Assembly: GCA_963846505.1 (NCBI GenBank)
Contig: CAWJWD010000001.1
Location: 372,001-436,000, forward strand
Source of the DNA: JACVRW01 sp963846505
GTDB lineage: Bacteria > Actinomycetota > Thermoleophilia > Solirubrobacterales > Thermoleophilaceae
Length of the DNA: 64,000 nucleotides
Direction of reading: 5' to 3'
Made by a program: the position numbers and the translations under genes. The notes below the pieces were generated by a model that was not told the origin of the DNA, did not search any database, and saw only the letters and a program-made list of their open reading frames with translations. Of this stretch, positions 1-7,911 are shown piece by piece (the stretch's first letter is position 1; each line of letters opens with the position of its first letter).

Positions 1-101
1 TGCTGGCGGCGATGACCGCCGAGATCGCGATCCGCGAACTCGAGGCCGGACGGCGCCTGCCCGCCGGCCGGCGCTCGCTCAGACGCTTCCTCGGCGCCTG
101 A
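1..101 (+). CDS. C-terminal end of an unidentified protein (partial)
   Basis: The frame starting at base 3 is open from the window edge and closes with TGA at 99-101. It encodes 32 residues rich in Ala, Arg and Leu, containing IAIRELEAGRR and ending in RRFLGA. There is no recognisable motif in so short a tail. It converges on the DUF2339 gene with a gap of 17 bases, which fits a real gene end rather than a random open frame. No function can be assigned. Confidence 0.5.
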   Translation, partial: LAAMTAEIAIRELEAGRRLPAGRRSLRRFLGA

Positions 102-118
102 GCCTCCCCATCCGCGCG

Positions 119-2269
119 TCAGCGCACTCCTGCGGGCGCCTCGCGCAGGTCTTGCAGGTTCCGCGGGCGCAGCCGCTGCCAGACCAGCGCCCCGATCAGC
201 AGCAGCAGGCCGAGCGCGATGAACGACACGACCCGGTAGACGGACGTGAGCGTGGCGAGGTCGAGCAGGAAGACCTTCGCCGCGCTCGTGCCGAGCAGGG
301 CGAGCCCGGCCCAGCGCAGCACGGCGAGATCGCCGCGCAGACCGACCACGAGCGCGACCAGCCCGGCCAGCGCCCAGAAGACGCTCAGCACCATCTGCCC
401 CTGCTGGTGTGCGCTGAGCAGCGTCGAGTCGACCGCCTCGCCGCTCTCGAACGGCGTCACCACCAGGCCCGAGGCGAGGTAGAGCAGCGCCAGCGCACCG
501 AGGCCCAGCAGCAGCGGGCGCTGCGCGGGATGCAGCGCCGGCAGCCGCCGCGCGGCGATCAGCGCCACCCCGGCCACGCCGGCCATGACAGCGATCGCGA
601 TCAGCGGTTGGTCGAGCCCGGTGACGAGCGCGATCGGCGGAGCCTCGTAGACGAGCGCGTGCGTAGTCGCCAGCGCCAGGAAGCCGAGCGCCCCGCAGGC
701 CGCGACGCGATCCTCGTAGCGCTTGGCGACGGCGACCAGTGCCAGCGCCTGCGCCGCCCAGGCGAGCGCGAGCGCCTCGCCGTCGAGCATCAGCGAGGTC
801 AGCAGGGCGAGCGCAAGCAAGCCGGTCGCGTCGAGCAGCGTCCGCCACACGCGCCGGCCCTCGCCGACGATCCGCGCGGACGTGAGGCAGCCGGCCGCGA
901 GCATGGCGGTGGCGGCCATGCCGGCCACCGACAGCGCCTCGTCGCCGGCGAGCACCGCGCGGGTGTCGTCGACCATCAATGCGGTGGCGAGACCGAGCGC
1001 GACGTGCGCGCCGAGACCGCCGCCCGCGAGCAGCTCGGCGTGCTCGCCGCGACCGCTGCGACGCAGCAGCGCCGCGAAGCCGACGCCGGCGGCCGTCCAG
1101 CCGAGCGTGAGCACGACGCCGTCGACGGTCAACGCGAAGGCGATGTCGGCGAACAGCACGCCGAGCGTGAGCGCGAGCAGGCCGAGATCCTTCGACACCC
1201 GCGGCGCCCCCTTCACGGCCTGCCCCGGAGCCGGCGTGCGCGCCATGCGCAGTGCGGCCAGACCGACGGCAACGTGGAGCAGGGCGAGCGCCGCGAGCCA
1301 GAGCGTGCCCAACGTCGGCTCGAACAGCTGGTCGAAGGCGAGCCAGCCGACGCCACCGACCACGAGCGCGTTGAGCGCGAGCAGGAAGACCGGCGGCGCC
1401 GCGAGCTTCTCGGTCACGGTGCGCACGTCATGGCCGACGGCGAGCACCACGCCGAGCGCGCCGAAGCAGGCGAGCGTCAGGACGACCGCACCCGGCGAGT
1501 CGAGCTCGAACAGGAACAGCAGCCACTGCGGGGTTGCGAGCAGGAAGGCGGCGAGCGCGAGCCAGGCCCAGCGCTGCCGGAGCAGCACCGCGGAGGCGGC
1601 GGCGAGCGCGACGAAGAGGATCGAGGCGGTGCCGGCGTCGTAGTCGGCGCCGGCGAGGATCGGTGCGGCCAGGGCGCCCAGGATGCCGAGCGCCGCGACG
1701 CCTCGGGACTCCCAGCGCAGCGCCAGCGCCGTGATCAGCGCGCCGGTAGCGACCGCCAGCAGCGTGCCAAGCAGCGAGGGCAGCAGCTCGTAGACCTGCG
1801 TCGCGACGGTCAGGGTCAGGAACATGCCGGCGACGCCGGTCGCGACCGCGGCCAGCGCAGCGTCGGTACGAGCCTTGCGCTCGTGCAGCCAAACGCCGAG
1901 GGCCAGCAGCGTGGCGGAGCCGGCGACCCCGAGGGCGACGCGGACCTGCTCGCCGATCCAGCCGTTGGAGACGGCGACGGCGAACAGCAGCGCGAGGCCG
2001 AGCAGCACGGCGATGCCGCCCACCCAGGCGAGCACGCGGCCACCGAGCAGGTCCTCGAGTCCACCCTGCTCGCCGATGCCGAGGCGATCGGGCAGCGAAG
2101 GCCGACGCCCGGCCGACACCCGACGCTCCTCGCGCGTCCGGCTCGAAGAGCGACTCCCGAGCGGAGGAAACGACGTCGGGATGCGCCCCCGGCGCGTCGC
2201 CTCCAGCTCCGCGACCCGTCGCGTCAGGTCGTCGAGCCGCGCTTCGATCGCACTGCCACCTGCGTCCAT
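119..2269 (-). CDS. DUF2339 family polytopic membrane protein
   Basis: A 716-residue integral membrane protein. A cytoplasmic, Arg-rich N-terminal region begins with a short coiled-coil-like helix (residues about 5-25 here, LDDLTRRVAELEA). More than 20 hydrophobic helices then follow almost without loops. The first helix begins with GGRVLAWVGGIAVLLGLALL, the hallmark opening of DUF2339 proteins. The biochemical role of the family is unknown. I chose ATG 2269 (MDAGGSAIEARLDD) over the upstream ATG at 2314 because a GGGGGA ribosome-binding site sits 5 bases before it and because the longer form would put a TetR operator copy (2289-2306) inside the coding region. It diverges from the TetR gene at 2364, which probably controls it. 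Confidence 0.85.
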   Translation of the reverse strand: MDAGGSAIEARLDDLTRRVAELEATRRGRIPTSFPPLGSRSSSRTREERRVSAGRRPSLPDRLGIGEQGGLEDLLGGRVLAWVGGIAVLLGLALLFAVAVSNGWIGEQVRVALGVAGSATLLALGVWLHERKARTDAALAAVATGVAGMFLTLTVATQVYELLPSLLGTLLAVATGALITALALRWESRGVAALGILGALAAPILAGADYDAGTASILFVALAAASAVLLRQRWAWLALAAFLLATPQWLLFLFELDSPGAVVLTLACFGALGVVLAVGHDVRTVTEKLAAPPVFLLALNALVVGGVGWLAFDQLFEPTLGTLWLAALALLHVAVGLAALRMARTPAPGQAVKGAPRVSKDLGLLALTLGVLFADIAFALTVDGVVLTLGWTAAGVGFAALLRRSGRGEHAELLAGGGLGAHVALGLATALMVDDTRAVLAGDEALSVAGMAATAMLAAGCLTSARIVGEGRRVWRTLLDATGLLALALLTSLMLDGEALALAWAAQALALVAVAKRYEDRVAACGALGFLALATTHALVYEAPPIALVTGLDQPLIAIAVMAGVAGVALIAARRLPALHPAQRPLLLGLGALALLYLASGLVVTPFESGEAVDSTLLSAHQQGQMVLSVFWALAGLVALVVGLRGDLAVLRWAGLALLGTSAAKVFLLDLATLTSVYRVVSFIALGLLLLIGALVWQRLRPRNLQDLREAPAGVR

Positions 2270-2288
2270 CCGATCCCCCAGTTCGCTT

Positions 2289-2306
2289 GTTGACCCATGG
2301 TCGATA
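2289..2306 (+). promoter_or_regulatory. TetR operator, copy 1 (GTTGACC-N3-GGTCGATA)
   Basis: The 18-bp site GTTGACCCATGGTCGATA has a GACC/GGTC dyad with a 3-bp spacer. The same sequence, except for the spacer, occurs 36 bp away on the other strand. It lies between the divergent DUF2339 and TetR starts. Confidence 0.7.
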
Positions 2307-2324
2307 GTGGCCACCGTACACGCT

Positions 2325-2342
2325 TATCGACCAACGGTCAAC
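2325..2342 (-). promoter_or_regulatory. TetR operator, copy 2 (inverted)
   Basis: Read on the minus strand this is GTTGACCGTTGGTCGATA, identical to copy 1 outside the 3-bp spacer. It ends 21 bases before the TetR ATG. Two copies in opposite orientation in a divergent promoter region are typical of TetR autoregulation combined with control of the neighbour. Confidence 0.7.
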
Positions 2343-2363
2343 ACCATCGCTAGACTGCGCCGG

Positions 2364-2969
2364 ATGAGCGAGCCCGCCTACACCCGCTTGCAGGTGGACG
2401 AGCGGCGCCAGCAGTTGCTCGAGCTGGGAGCCGACCTCTTCTCTCGCCACTCGTTCGCCGAGCTGTCGATGGCGCGCATCGCGCGCGAGGCGGGGATCTC
2501 GAAGGCACTGCTCTACCACTACTTCCCGAGCAAGCAGGACTTCTTCGTCGCCACGCTCCAGCGCGGCGCCGAGGAGATCCGCGGCTTGACCGAGCCGCCG
2601 GCGGACATGCCGCCCCAGGAGGCGCTCGTCCACAGCCTTGACGCCTACCTCGCCTGGATCGAGAGCAACGACGTCGCCTACGCGAAGCTGCTCGAGAGCG
2701 CCGGCAGCGTGCCCGAGGTCGGCGCCCTGATCGACGAGGTCCGCGACCGCACCTCCACCCGCATCCTCGAGGGCCTCGGCGCGGGCGCCGACCCCCCGCC
2801 CAAGCTGCGCACCGCCGCCGGCGCCTGGCTCTGGTTCATGGACGGCGCGATCTCGGACTGGCTCGAGCACCGCGACCTCTCGCGCACCGAGCTGCGTGAC
2901 CTGCTGCTCGGCTCGCTCGCCGGCTCCCTGATGGCCGCCGGCGCCGGCGAGCTGCTCGCCGGGAGCTAG
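2364..2969 (+). CDS. TetR/AcrR family transcriptional regulator
   Basis: A 201-residue DNA-binding repressor. The N-terminal TetR helix-turn-helix spans about residues 15-60 and ends in the recognition-helix and following signature SKALLYHYFPSKQDF. The rest is the variable all-helical ligand and dimer domain, with Trp-rich stretches such as AGAWLWFMDGAISDWLEH. The start is ATG 2364, which places the HTH at the usual distance from the N-terminus; the longer open frame upstream is non-coding. It diverges from DUF2339 over two operator copies and is followed after 2 bases by the 245-residue gene, probably in one operon. Its recognition helix closely resembles that of the TetR at 19811, whose operator shares the GTTGACCG half-site. 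Confidence 0.92.
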   Translation: MSEPAYTRLQVDERRQQLLELGADLFSRHSFAELSMARIAREAGISKALLYHYFPSKQDFFVATLQRGAEEIRGLTEPPADMPPQEALVHSLDAYLAWIESNDVAYAKLLESAGSVPEVGALIDEVRDRTSTRILEGLGAGADPPPKLRTAAGAWLWFMDGAISDWLEHRDLSRTELRDLLLGSLAGSLMAAGAGELLAGS

Positions 2970-2971
2970 CG

Positions 2972-3709
2972 ATGGCCGAGCTGGCCTCGCTCGCCGCGGC
3001 GCTTCGAGCCCAGGGTCAGGCGACGTTCCGGTATGGCTTCGGCCTCGGCGAGCCGCGCTGCACCGACGACGGCTGGCTCGGCGTCGGCCTCACGGATCTC
3101 GGCGGGAGACGCACGCGAGTCGTCGGCGTCGGCGTCTCGCGGCAGATCCAGCGGCGCTGGGAGACCATGCCGGCAAGCGGCCCGATCAACGGCGCGGGGC
3201 TTGCCATCATCCGCCGCTTCCTGCGGAGTGCTGCCAAGCTGCAGGAGCGCCGCTATGACGGCTTGGAGGAGGCCCGGCGCCGTGCCCCCGACGCACCCTG
3301 GCGCGATCGCCCGCTGCCAGACGACGAGGGGCAGCGCAAGCGGCTCGTCGATCCGACCTGGATCCTCGGCCTGCTCACGGCAACGCCCGGCGCGGTGCGC
3401 TCGCTGAGCGAGGCCGAGGGAGCCGAGTCGCACGTCGAGGCCGTGCTCGACCCCGCCGCCGTGACCGAGCTCGTGCCATGGGGACTCGACCTCCGCGCGC
3501 ACGATCCCGGGCATGCCGACCATGTCCACGAGCTGTCCCTGCACGTCACGCTGTCGAACGGCCTGCCAGCGCAGGTCGGAGTGTGCATGCCCAAGCGCCT
3601 CGAGACCGAGCAGTCGTTCTGGCACGTGCTGGCCTTCACCGCCTTCGGCGTCGACCCCGACGCGGTCGACCTCTGGGACGCCTGGGCGCGGCTCAGCTCG
3701 CGGGCGTAG
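2972..3709 (+). CDS. hypothetical protein, co-transcribed with TetR
   Basis: A 245-residue soluble protein starting 2 bases after the TetR stop, so the two are probably one transcript. I do not recognise a family. It has no signal peptide or membrane helix. The N-terminal third contains a beta-like segment (LGVGLTDLGGRRTRVVGVGVS), the middle is charged and Arg/Asp-rich, and the C-terminal part resembles a mixed alpha/beta fold (LHVTLSNGLPAQVGV). The 3' end overlaps the end of the convergent membrane-protein gene by 17 bp. The residue composition (balanced, with W, F and H spread through) supports real coding. Confidence 0.7.
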   Translation: MAELASLAAALRAQGQATFRYGFGLGEPRCTDDGWLGVGLTDLGGRRTRVVGVGVSRQIQRRWETMPASGPINGAGLAIIRRFLRSAAKLQERRYDGLEEARRRAPDAPWRDRPLPDDEGQRKRLVDPTWILGLLTATPGAVRSLSEAEGAESHVEAVLDPAAVTELVPWGLDLRAHDPGHADHVHELSLHVTLSNGLPAQVGVCMPKRLETEQSFWHVLAFTAFGVDPDAVDLWDAWARLSSRA

Positions 3710-5531
3710 CCGCGGCAGCGCCGCCGGTTCGCGGCAGGCGCGAGGGTCGCGCCGACCGCGGCTCCTCCGGCGCCGTCACGCGGGCGATGCCGAGGGCGAG
3801 CGCGGCGATGAAGAGGCCGCAGGCCAGCAGCATCAGCAGCGCCGCGGGGGTCCAGAGCCAGCCGGGCGCGTAGTCGCGGCGCTCGGTCTGCATCACGCTG
3901 ACGTCCGAGCCGAAGGTCGCCGCGAAGCGCTCGGGGCGGGTGACGCCGGGCGTCGGGATCTCCGGCTCGCGCGGCAGGTAGAGCGGCAGCGCAACCAGGG
4001 TGCGGCCCTGCTGCAGGCGCAGACCGGTCTTCCAGTCGCCGTGCAGCGGCACCGGGGCGTCCGTGCGCCAGAGGCCGTCGCCGACCTCGCGCAGGTTGCG
4101 CACCACGATGCCGCCGCCCTGCCACGAGAGGGCGGTCAGCCACTCCGGGTCGTGCACGGCGTCGGCGGGCTCGAAGCGGGCGCTGACGATCGCCTCGCGA
4201 CCGTCGGACGAGGCGACCGGCGTCAGCTCGACCTGCGCCCGGATGCCCTCGGGCTCGCTGATCCAGAGCGCGTTCGCGCCCAGCAGGACGAGCGTGGCGG
4301 CGGCCCCGAGCGCCGCGATCCGGCGCGTGCGGCGAACCGGCAGCTGCCCGCGCAGGCCGGCGCCGAGCAGCGCGCCGAGCGTGCCGCCCGCGAGGCCGGC
4401 GAGGACCGCCGTCGGCAGCCCCTCGCCGAGCAGCGCCGGGCTCCAGGGGTAGGGCATGACGGCGTGGCTCCAGGCGTACTCGGCGGCGAAGCCGACCGTG
4501 CCGACGAGCAGGCCGGCGACCAGGCCGACGCGCAGCGGAGCCTTCTTCTGAGCACGCCAGGCGACCGCCTCGACGATCAGTGCCTCGACCACGAACAGCG
4601 GCATCGCCGGGGCGGTCTGGCCGAGCAGGTGCACGCCGAGCTCGATCACCCCGCGACCGACGAGGTAGAAGACGACCACCTGCAGCGCGCCGCCGCGGCC
4701 GAGCCAGAGCCGGCCGGCGGTCAGCGCCAGCGCGGCGGCGAGCGAGAGCAGCAGCGGCTGCCAGACCAGGCGGTACTGCGGGATGCCCCAGTCGAACTCG
4801 GTCGCCCAGAAGGCGATCGCGAACAGCAGGGCGCCCGGGCCGGCGGCGCCGAGCAGCTTCTCGACCAGCGTGCGCGGCGGGTCGGTGAGCGAGCCGCCGG
4901 AGGCGACCCTCGACTCGAGCGCCAGCACGAGCAGCGCCGGCAGCGAGAAGATCGCGCCGTTGATCATGATCAGGTGCGTCGGCCCCCAGAGGGTCACGTC
5001 CTGGCCGAACATGCGGTGCCAGACGTCGTCGAGCGGGAAGCCGCTGAGCGCGAACGCGCCGCAGAGCACCAGCAGCGCGCCGCCGACGGGCGCGGAGCGA
5101 CCGCCGGGCAGCCGCAACGCACGCGGCGCGGGCTTGCCGGCGTCCTCGTGCAGCGCGATCGCGATCACGCCGGCGGCGAAGCACGAGTAGAGGGCGAACA
5201 GGATGAAGTAGTGCGCCGGGTTGGCGAGCGGCCCCTCGTCGCGGCCGACGTCGATGTGCAGCGAGATGTCCCAGAAGACGCCGAAGCCGCCGGCGGCGAG
5301 GCCGATGCCGCCGATCACCAGCGGCAGCGCCGCCCACGGCTGCAGGTGCAGCAGGCGCCCGGCGGCCGCGCCGCCGCGCGCGAGCAGCGTCGAGCGACCG
5401 CTGCGATGACCGGACACGAGCGCGAGCAGCGCCACGGTGACGAGGGTGGCGAACGTGGTCGCGATCGCGACCTGCGCCAGCGGCGATCCGGCCGCGGGCG
5501 CCTCGGCGGCTGCGGCGAGCCAGGCGGTCAT
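3693..5531 (-). CDS. unknown polytopic membrane protein with duplicated D-x3-H-x3-G-x-D ... P-x-H motif
   Basis: A 612-residue protein with about ten hydrophobic helices in residues 20-400, then an extracytoplasmic beta-rich region (about 420-560), one more membrane helix (about 565-590) and a basic, Pro-rich tail. The motif D88-x3-H92-x3-G96-x-D98 followed by P105-x-H107 recurs exactly 80 residues later as D168, H172, G176, D178, P184, H186, each time at a helix boundary. This points to an internal duplication and to metal or cofactor ligands near the membrane. I cannot name the family. It diverges from the TetR gene at 5594 across a 32-bp palindrome and so is probably repressed by that regulator. 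ATG 5531 is the first in-frame ATG. Confidence 0.75.
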   Translation of the reverse strand: MTAWLAAAAEAPAAGSPLAQVAIATTFATLVTVALLALVSGHRSGRSTLLARGGAAAGRLLHLQPWAALPLVIGGIGLAAGGFGVFWDISLHIDVGRDEGPLANPAHYFILFALYSCFAAGVIAIALHEDAGKPAPRALRLPGGRSAPVGGALLVLCGAFALSGFPLDDVWHRMFGQDVTLWGPTHLIMINGAIFSLPALLVLALESRVASGGSLTDPPRTLVEKLLGAAGPGALLFAIAFWATEFDWGIPQYRLVWQPLLLSLAAALALTAGRLWLGRGGALQVVVFYLVGRGVIELGVHLLGQTAPAMPLFVVEALIVEAVAWRAQKKAPLRVGLVAGLLVGTVGFAAEYAWSHAVMPYPWSPALLGEGLPTAVLAGLAGGTLGALLGAGLRGQLPVRRTRRIAALGAAATLVLLGANALWISEPEGIRAQVELTPVASSDGREAIVSARFEPADAVHDPEWLTALSWQGGGIVVRNLREVGDGLWRTDAPVPLHGDWKTGLRLQQGRTLVALPLYLPREPEIPTPGVTRPERFAATFGSDVSVMQTERRDYAPGWLWTPAALLMLLACGLFIAALALGIARVTAPEEPRSARPSRLPRTGGAAAATPAS

Positions 5532-5561
5532 CGTGCTCGGTTCTCCATCTGTCGGCGCGTA

Positions 5562-5593
5562 ATGTACAGCACTGTACGTACAGTGTTGTACAT
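5562..5593. promoter_or_regulatory. 32-bp palindromic operator (TetR)
   Basis: The sequence from ATGTACA to TGTACAT is a 32-bp dyad centred on ACTGTACGTACAGT, with one mismatched pair (G5569 against T5586). It sits between the divergent membrane-protein and TetR genes and directly abuts the first possible TetR ATG (5594). Confidence 0.8.
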
Positions 5594-6211
5594 ATGGCGC
5601 CCGCTGTCCAGCCTGAGAGACTCGGTGCCGTGGCGAGCACCCCCCGCATGCCGGCCGAGCAGCGCCGCGAGCAGCTGCTCGACATCGCCGGCGACGTGAT
5701 CGTCGCCGAGGGCTTCGGCGCCGTCTCGATCGATCGCATCGCGCGTGAGGCGACGATCGCCCGCACGGTCGTCTACGCGCAGTTCGACAACCTCGACGGC
5801 CTGTTCACGGCGCTGCTGGAGCGCACCGAGCGCCAGGCGCTGGAGCAGGTCAAGGCCGTGATCCCCGAACAGCCGATCAAGCGCGATCCCGACCAGGTCC
5901 TGGTCGACGCCGTGCTCGCCTTCGCCACCGTGGTCGTCAGCCATCCGCGTACGTGGGGCCTGGCGCTGCTGCCGGTCGAGGGCGCCCCGACGGCGCTGCG
6001 CGAGCGCATCGCCACCGTGCGCGCGGCGATCACGACGATGCTGCAGCCGATCGTGGCCTGGGGCATCGAGGCGCGCGGCGGCCCGGAGGGGATCGACGTC
6101 GAGCTGCTGACGATGACGCTCGTCACGCTCGCAGAGGACGGCGCGCGCCTGATGCTCACCGATCCCGAGCGCTTCCCCCCGCCCGCCTGGCGGAGTACGC
6201 CTCGACGCTGA
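5594..6211 (+). CDS. TetR/AcrR family regulator, probable C-terminal frameshift
   Basis: A TetR regulator of 205 residues as read. The HTH is at about residues 25-65 (SIDRIAREATIARTVVYAQF), followed by a helical ligand domain. The start is uncertain: ATG 5594 touches the operator, while GTG 5630 and ATG 5648 are in frame and equally suitable; GTG 5630 leaves room for a promoter. The last residues as read (AWRSTPRR) do not look natural. Adding one C to the six-C run at 6175-6180 restores the frame and gives a normal helical TetR C-terminus (RLAEYASTLIRALSRS) ending at 6234. Whether this is a sequencing error or a true mutation cannot be told here. It probably controls the divergent membrane protein. 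Confidence 0.85.
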   Translation: MAPAVQPERLGAVASTPRMPAEQRREQLLDIAGDVIVAEGFGAVSIDRIAREATIARTVVYAQFDNLDGLFTALLERTERQALEQVKAVIPEQPIKRDPDQVLVDAVLAFATVVVSHPRTWGLALLPVEGAPTALRERIATVRAAITTMLQPIVAWGIEARGGPEGIDVELLTMTLVTLAEDGARLMLTDPERFPPPAWRSTPRR

Positions 6212-6295
6212 TCCGCGCGCTGAGCCGCTCCTGATCAGCCTGGCGCCCCGGCCGCGGAGCGACTTCGAGTCGAGCGGCTCCTACCCTTCGGCGCC

Positions 6296-6733
6296 ATGCA
6301 CGTCGACATCCGCCGCCTCGGCCCCGGCGACGAACAGGCCGTGCACGCCGCGGGCTTCCTCTTCGACGACCCACCCAAGCCCGACGCGACGCGCCGCTTC
6401 CTCGCCGAGCCGACCCACCACCTGCTGATCGCCTACGACGCCGACGACCGCGCGCTCGGCTACGTCTCCGGCGTCGAGACCACCCATCCCGACAAGGGCA
6501 CCGAGCTCTTCCTCTACGAGCTCGCCGTCGACGAGCCGGTGCGCCGCCGCGGCATCGGCCGCTCGCTCGTGGAAGCGTTCGCCGCCCTCGCCCGTGAGCG
6601 TGGTTGCTACGACATGTGGGTCCTCGCCGATGCCGACAACGACGCCGCCCAAGCGACCTACGAGTCCGCCGGCGGCGTCGTGGCCTCCCGCCCGTTGATG
6701 CTGGAGTGGGACACGCGTGGACGCGCGTCGTAG
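6296..6733 (+). CDS. GNAT acetyltransferase, AAC(3)-I-like
   Basis: A 145-residue single-domain GNAT N-acetyltransferase. The acetyl-CoA loop is RRRGIGRS (about residues 82-89) after the strand ELFLYELAVDEP. The C-terminal part YDMWVLADADNDAAQATYES strongly resembles the aminoglycoside 3-N-acetyltransferase AAC(3)-I group, as does the N-terminal RRLGPGDEQA. Known members transfer acetate from acetyl-CoA to the 3-amino group of gentamicin-type drugs. Whether this chromosomal copy does so, or acts on a metabolite, is inference. It stands alone after the TetR gene and converges on the small antitoxin-like gene. Confidence 0.82.
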   Translation: MHVDIRRLGPGDEQAVHAAGFLFDDPPKPDATRRFLAEPTHHLLIAYDADDRALGYVSGVETTHPDKGTELFLYELAVDEPVRRRGIGRSLVEAFAALARERGCYDMWVLADADNDAAQATYESAGGVVASRPLMLEWDTRGRAS

Positions 6734-6748
6734 GCGAACCAGGCCGTC

Positions 6749-6985
6749 CTAGCGACGAGGGCTGGCGGCCAGCGCCCGTTCGACCAAGAGCTGAACGGCC
6801 TCGATCGCAGTGCCGCCGTTCTCACGCCCAATCTGGTCGAGCGCCTCGAGCTGCTCGGACGTGAACGGGATGGAAAGCTCGACGTGAAAGTCCGGCGAGA
6901 CTTCCACCGGCTCGAACCCGCCGAAATCCATCGTCGAATCAGGTCCGAGATCAGGCGCGTCGTCGTGGTTCACGTCGTCCATCAT
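6749..6985 (-). CDS. putative antitoxin, second gene of a TA-like pair
   Basis: A 78-residue acidic protein (N-terminal half rich in Asp) with a basic helical end, ELSIPFTSEQLEALDQIGRE and QLLVERALAA. A short beta strand followed by two helices resembles ribbon-helix-helix antitoxins such as those paired with BrnT-like toxins. ATG 6985 is chosen because it overlaps the TGA of the upstream gene as ATGA and has GAGGAAGCCGAGG just before it. A longer frame to 7054 lies inside the upstream gene. Role inferred from size, order and coupling, not from a recognised family. Confidence 0.55.
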   Translation of the reverse strand: MMDDVNHDDAPDLGPDSTMDFGGFEPVEVSPDFHVELSIPFTSEQLEALDQIGRENGGTAIEAVQLLVERALAASPRR

Positions 6986-7299
6986 CCTCGGCTTCCTCGA
7001 TGGTACGCAAGTCGTTCGTGAGAACTCGAATCCCACGCCGTCTTCACATGCCACAACGCACCGTCTCCCGAGTCGGGCTCCATGGCGACTGTCAACAAGC
7101 GACTCCCGTGGGTCATGCCGATCATCAATCGGCTGCCGGGTGCGCGCGGGTGCGGATTACGGGACAGGATCGCTCCGTTGCCTGGCAGTTGCTGGACGTC
7201 CGCCCGTGAAATCCCTCGTCGAGCCATCTTCTCGAGAGCAGTCTCGTTGAAGAACAAGCCCGCGACCAGCATGCCGCTCAGCCTCACGAGGACCGACAC
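6982..7299 (-). CDS. putative BrnT/DUF4258-like toxin, first gene of a TA-like pair
   Basis: A basic protein of up to 105 residues (96 if ATG 7272 is the start). The core ALEKMARRGISRADVQQL matches the helix pattern of DUF4258/BrnT-type small RNase-like toxins (xxRMxxRGIsxxdV), followed by beta strands with repeated Arg and His (SRLMIGMTHGSRLLTV). Such toxins act as ribosome-linked or free ribonucleases. Its TGA overlaps the ATG of the acidic partner gene, giving the toxin-first order of BrnT/BrnA systems. Codon use is less GC-biased than the neighbours, which would fit horizontal gain. The assignment is tentative. Confidence 0.55.
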   Translation of the reverse strand: MSVLVRLSGMLVAGLFFNETALEKMARRGISRADVQQLPGNGAILSRNPHPRAPGSRLMIGMTHGSRLLTVAMEPDSGDGALWHVKTAWDSSSHERLAYHRGSRG

Positions 7300-7325
7300 A
7301 CGTCACAGCAGTTGGCTGCACCAAT

Positions 7326-7910
7326 TCAGTCACTTCCGTGTGACGACTTCGTGACGGGAGACGTAGGGGCGAGGCGGATGGAGCCGGCGGTCTGGGCGAG
7401 GCCCCAGACGGCCACCGTGGCGGCGTCCGCGATGGCACCGCGCTCGATCAGCTGCTGGACCTCGGCGGGCTCGAAGCTGCCGACCTGCAGGCCCTGCTCC
7501 TCGGGCTCCAACTCCTGCGGGCCGGGCGTGAGATCGGTCGCGACCCAGGCGTCGAAGGGCTGGTTCGACATGCCGTAGGCGAAGTAGAAGCGGCCGAGGT
7601 GCTGGAGCGCGCCGGCGCGGAAGCCGGTCTCCTGGATCAGCTCCGCGCGGGCCAGCTGCTCGCGCGTCGGCTGCGGCTCGCCCTCGTGCGCACCCTGGGG
7701 GCACTCCCAGAAGCGAGCGCCGACGGTGTGGCGGTGCTGCTCGACCAGCACCACCCGACCCTGGTGCAGCGGCAGCACCACGCAGGCCGGCGGCTTCTCG
7801 ACGACGGCGTAGAGACCGGCGCTGCCGTCCTCGCGCTCGAGCTCGTCCTCGCGCAGACGCAGCCAGCGGTTCTCGTAGACGATCCGGGACGCCGTGACGC
7901 GCGGCGGCAC
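7326..7910 (-). CDS. Nudix hydrolase, ADP-ribose pyrophosphatase-like, degenerate Nudix box
   Basis: A 194-residue Nudix-fold protein. The N-terminus follows the NUDT5/ADP-ribose pyrophosphatase pattern (IVYENRWLRLREDELER, then a region ending in VVLVEQHRHTVGARFWECP). The Nudix helix reads PQGAHEGEPQ...RAELIQETGF, with two extra residues before the helix and with the REUxEE core changed to AELIQE: the usual Arg and first catalytic Glu are Ala and Gln. It starts at GTG 7910, one base after the stop of the CYTH gene, so the two form an operon. Reduced or altered activity is likely; substrate unknown. Confidence 0.8.
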   Translation of the reverse strand: MPPRVTASRIVYENRWLRLREDELEREDGSAGLYAVVEKPPACVVLPLHQGRVVLVEQHRHTVGARFWECPQGAHEGEPQPTREQLARAELIQETGFRAGALQHLGRFYFAYGMSNQPFDAWVATDLTPGPQELEPEEQGLQVGSFEPAEVQQLIERGAIADAATVAVWGLAQTAGSIRLAPTSPVTKSSHGSD

Positions 7911-7911
7911 G

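Noticed and set aside
152..2293. Very long open frame opposite the DUF2339 gene (713 codons), rich in Gln, Arg, Glu and Asp
   Set aside because: Typical antisense shadow of a GC-rich gene; low-complexity composition and no domain. The same applies to 3513-5699, 10407-12842 and 39342-41411 on the plus strand.
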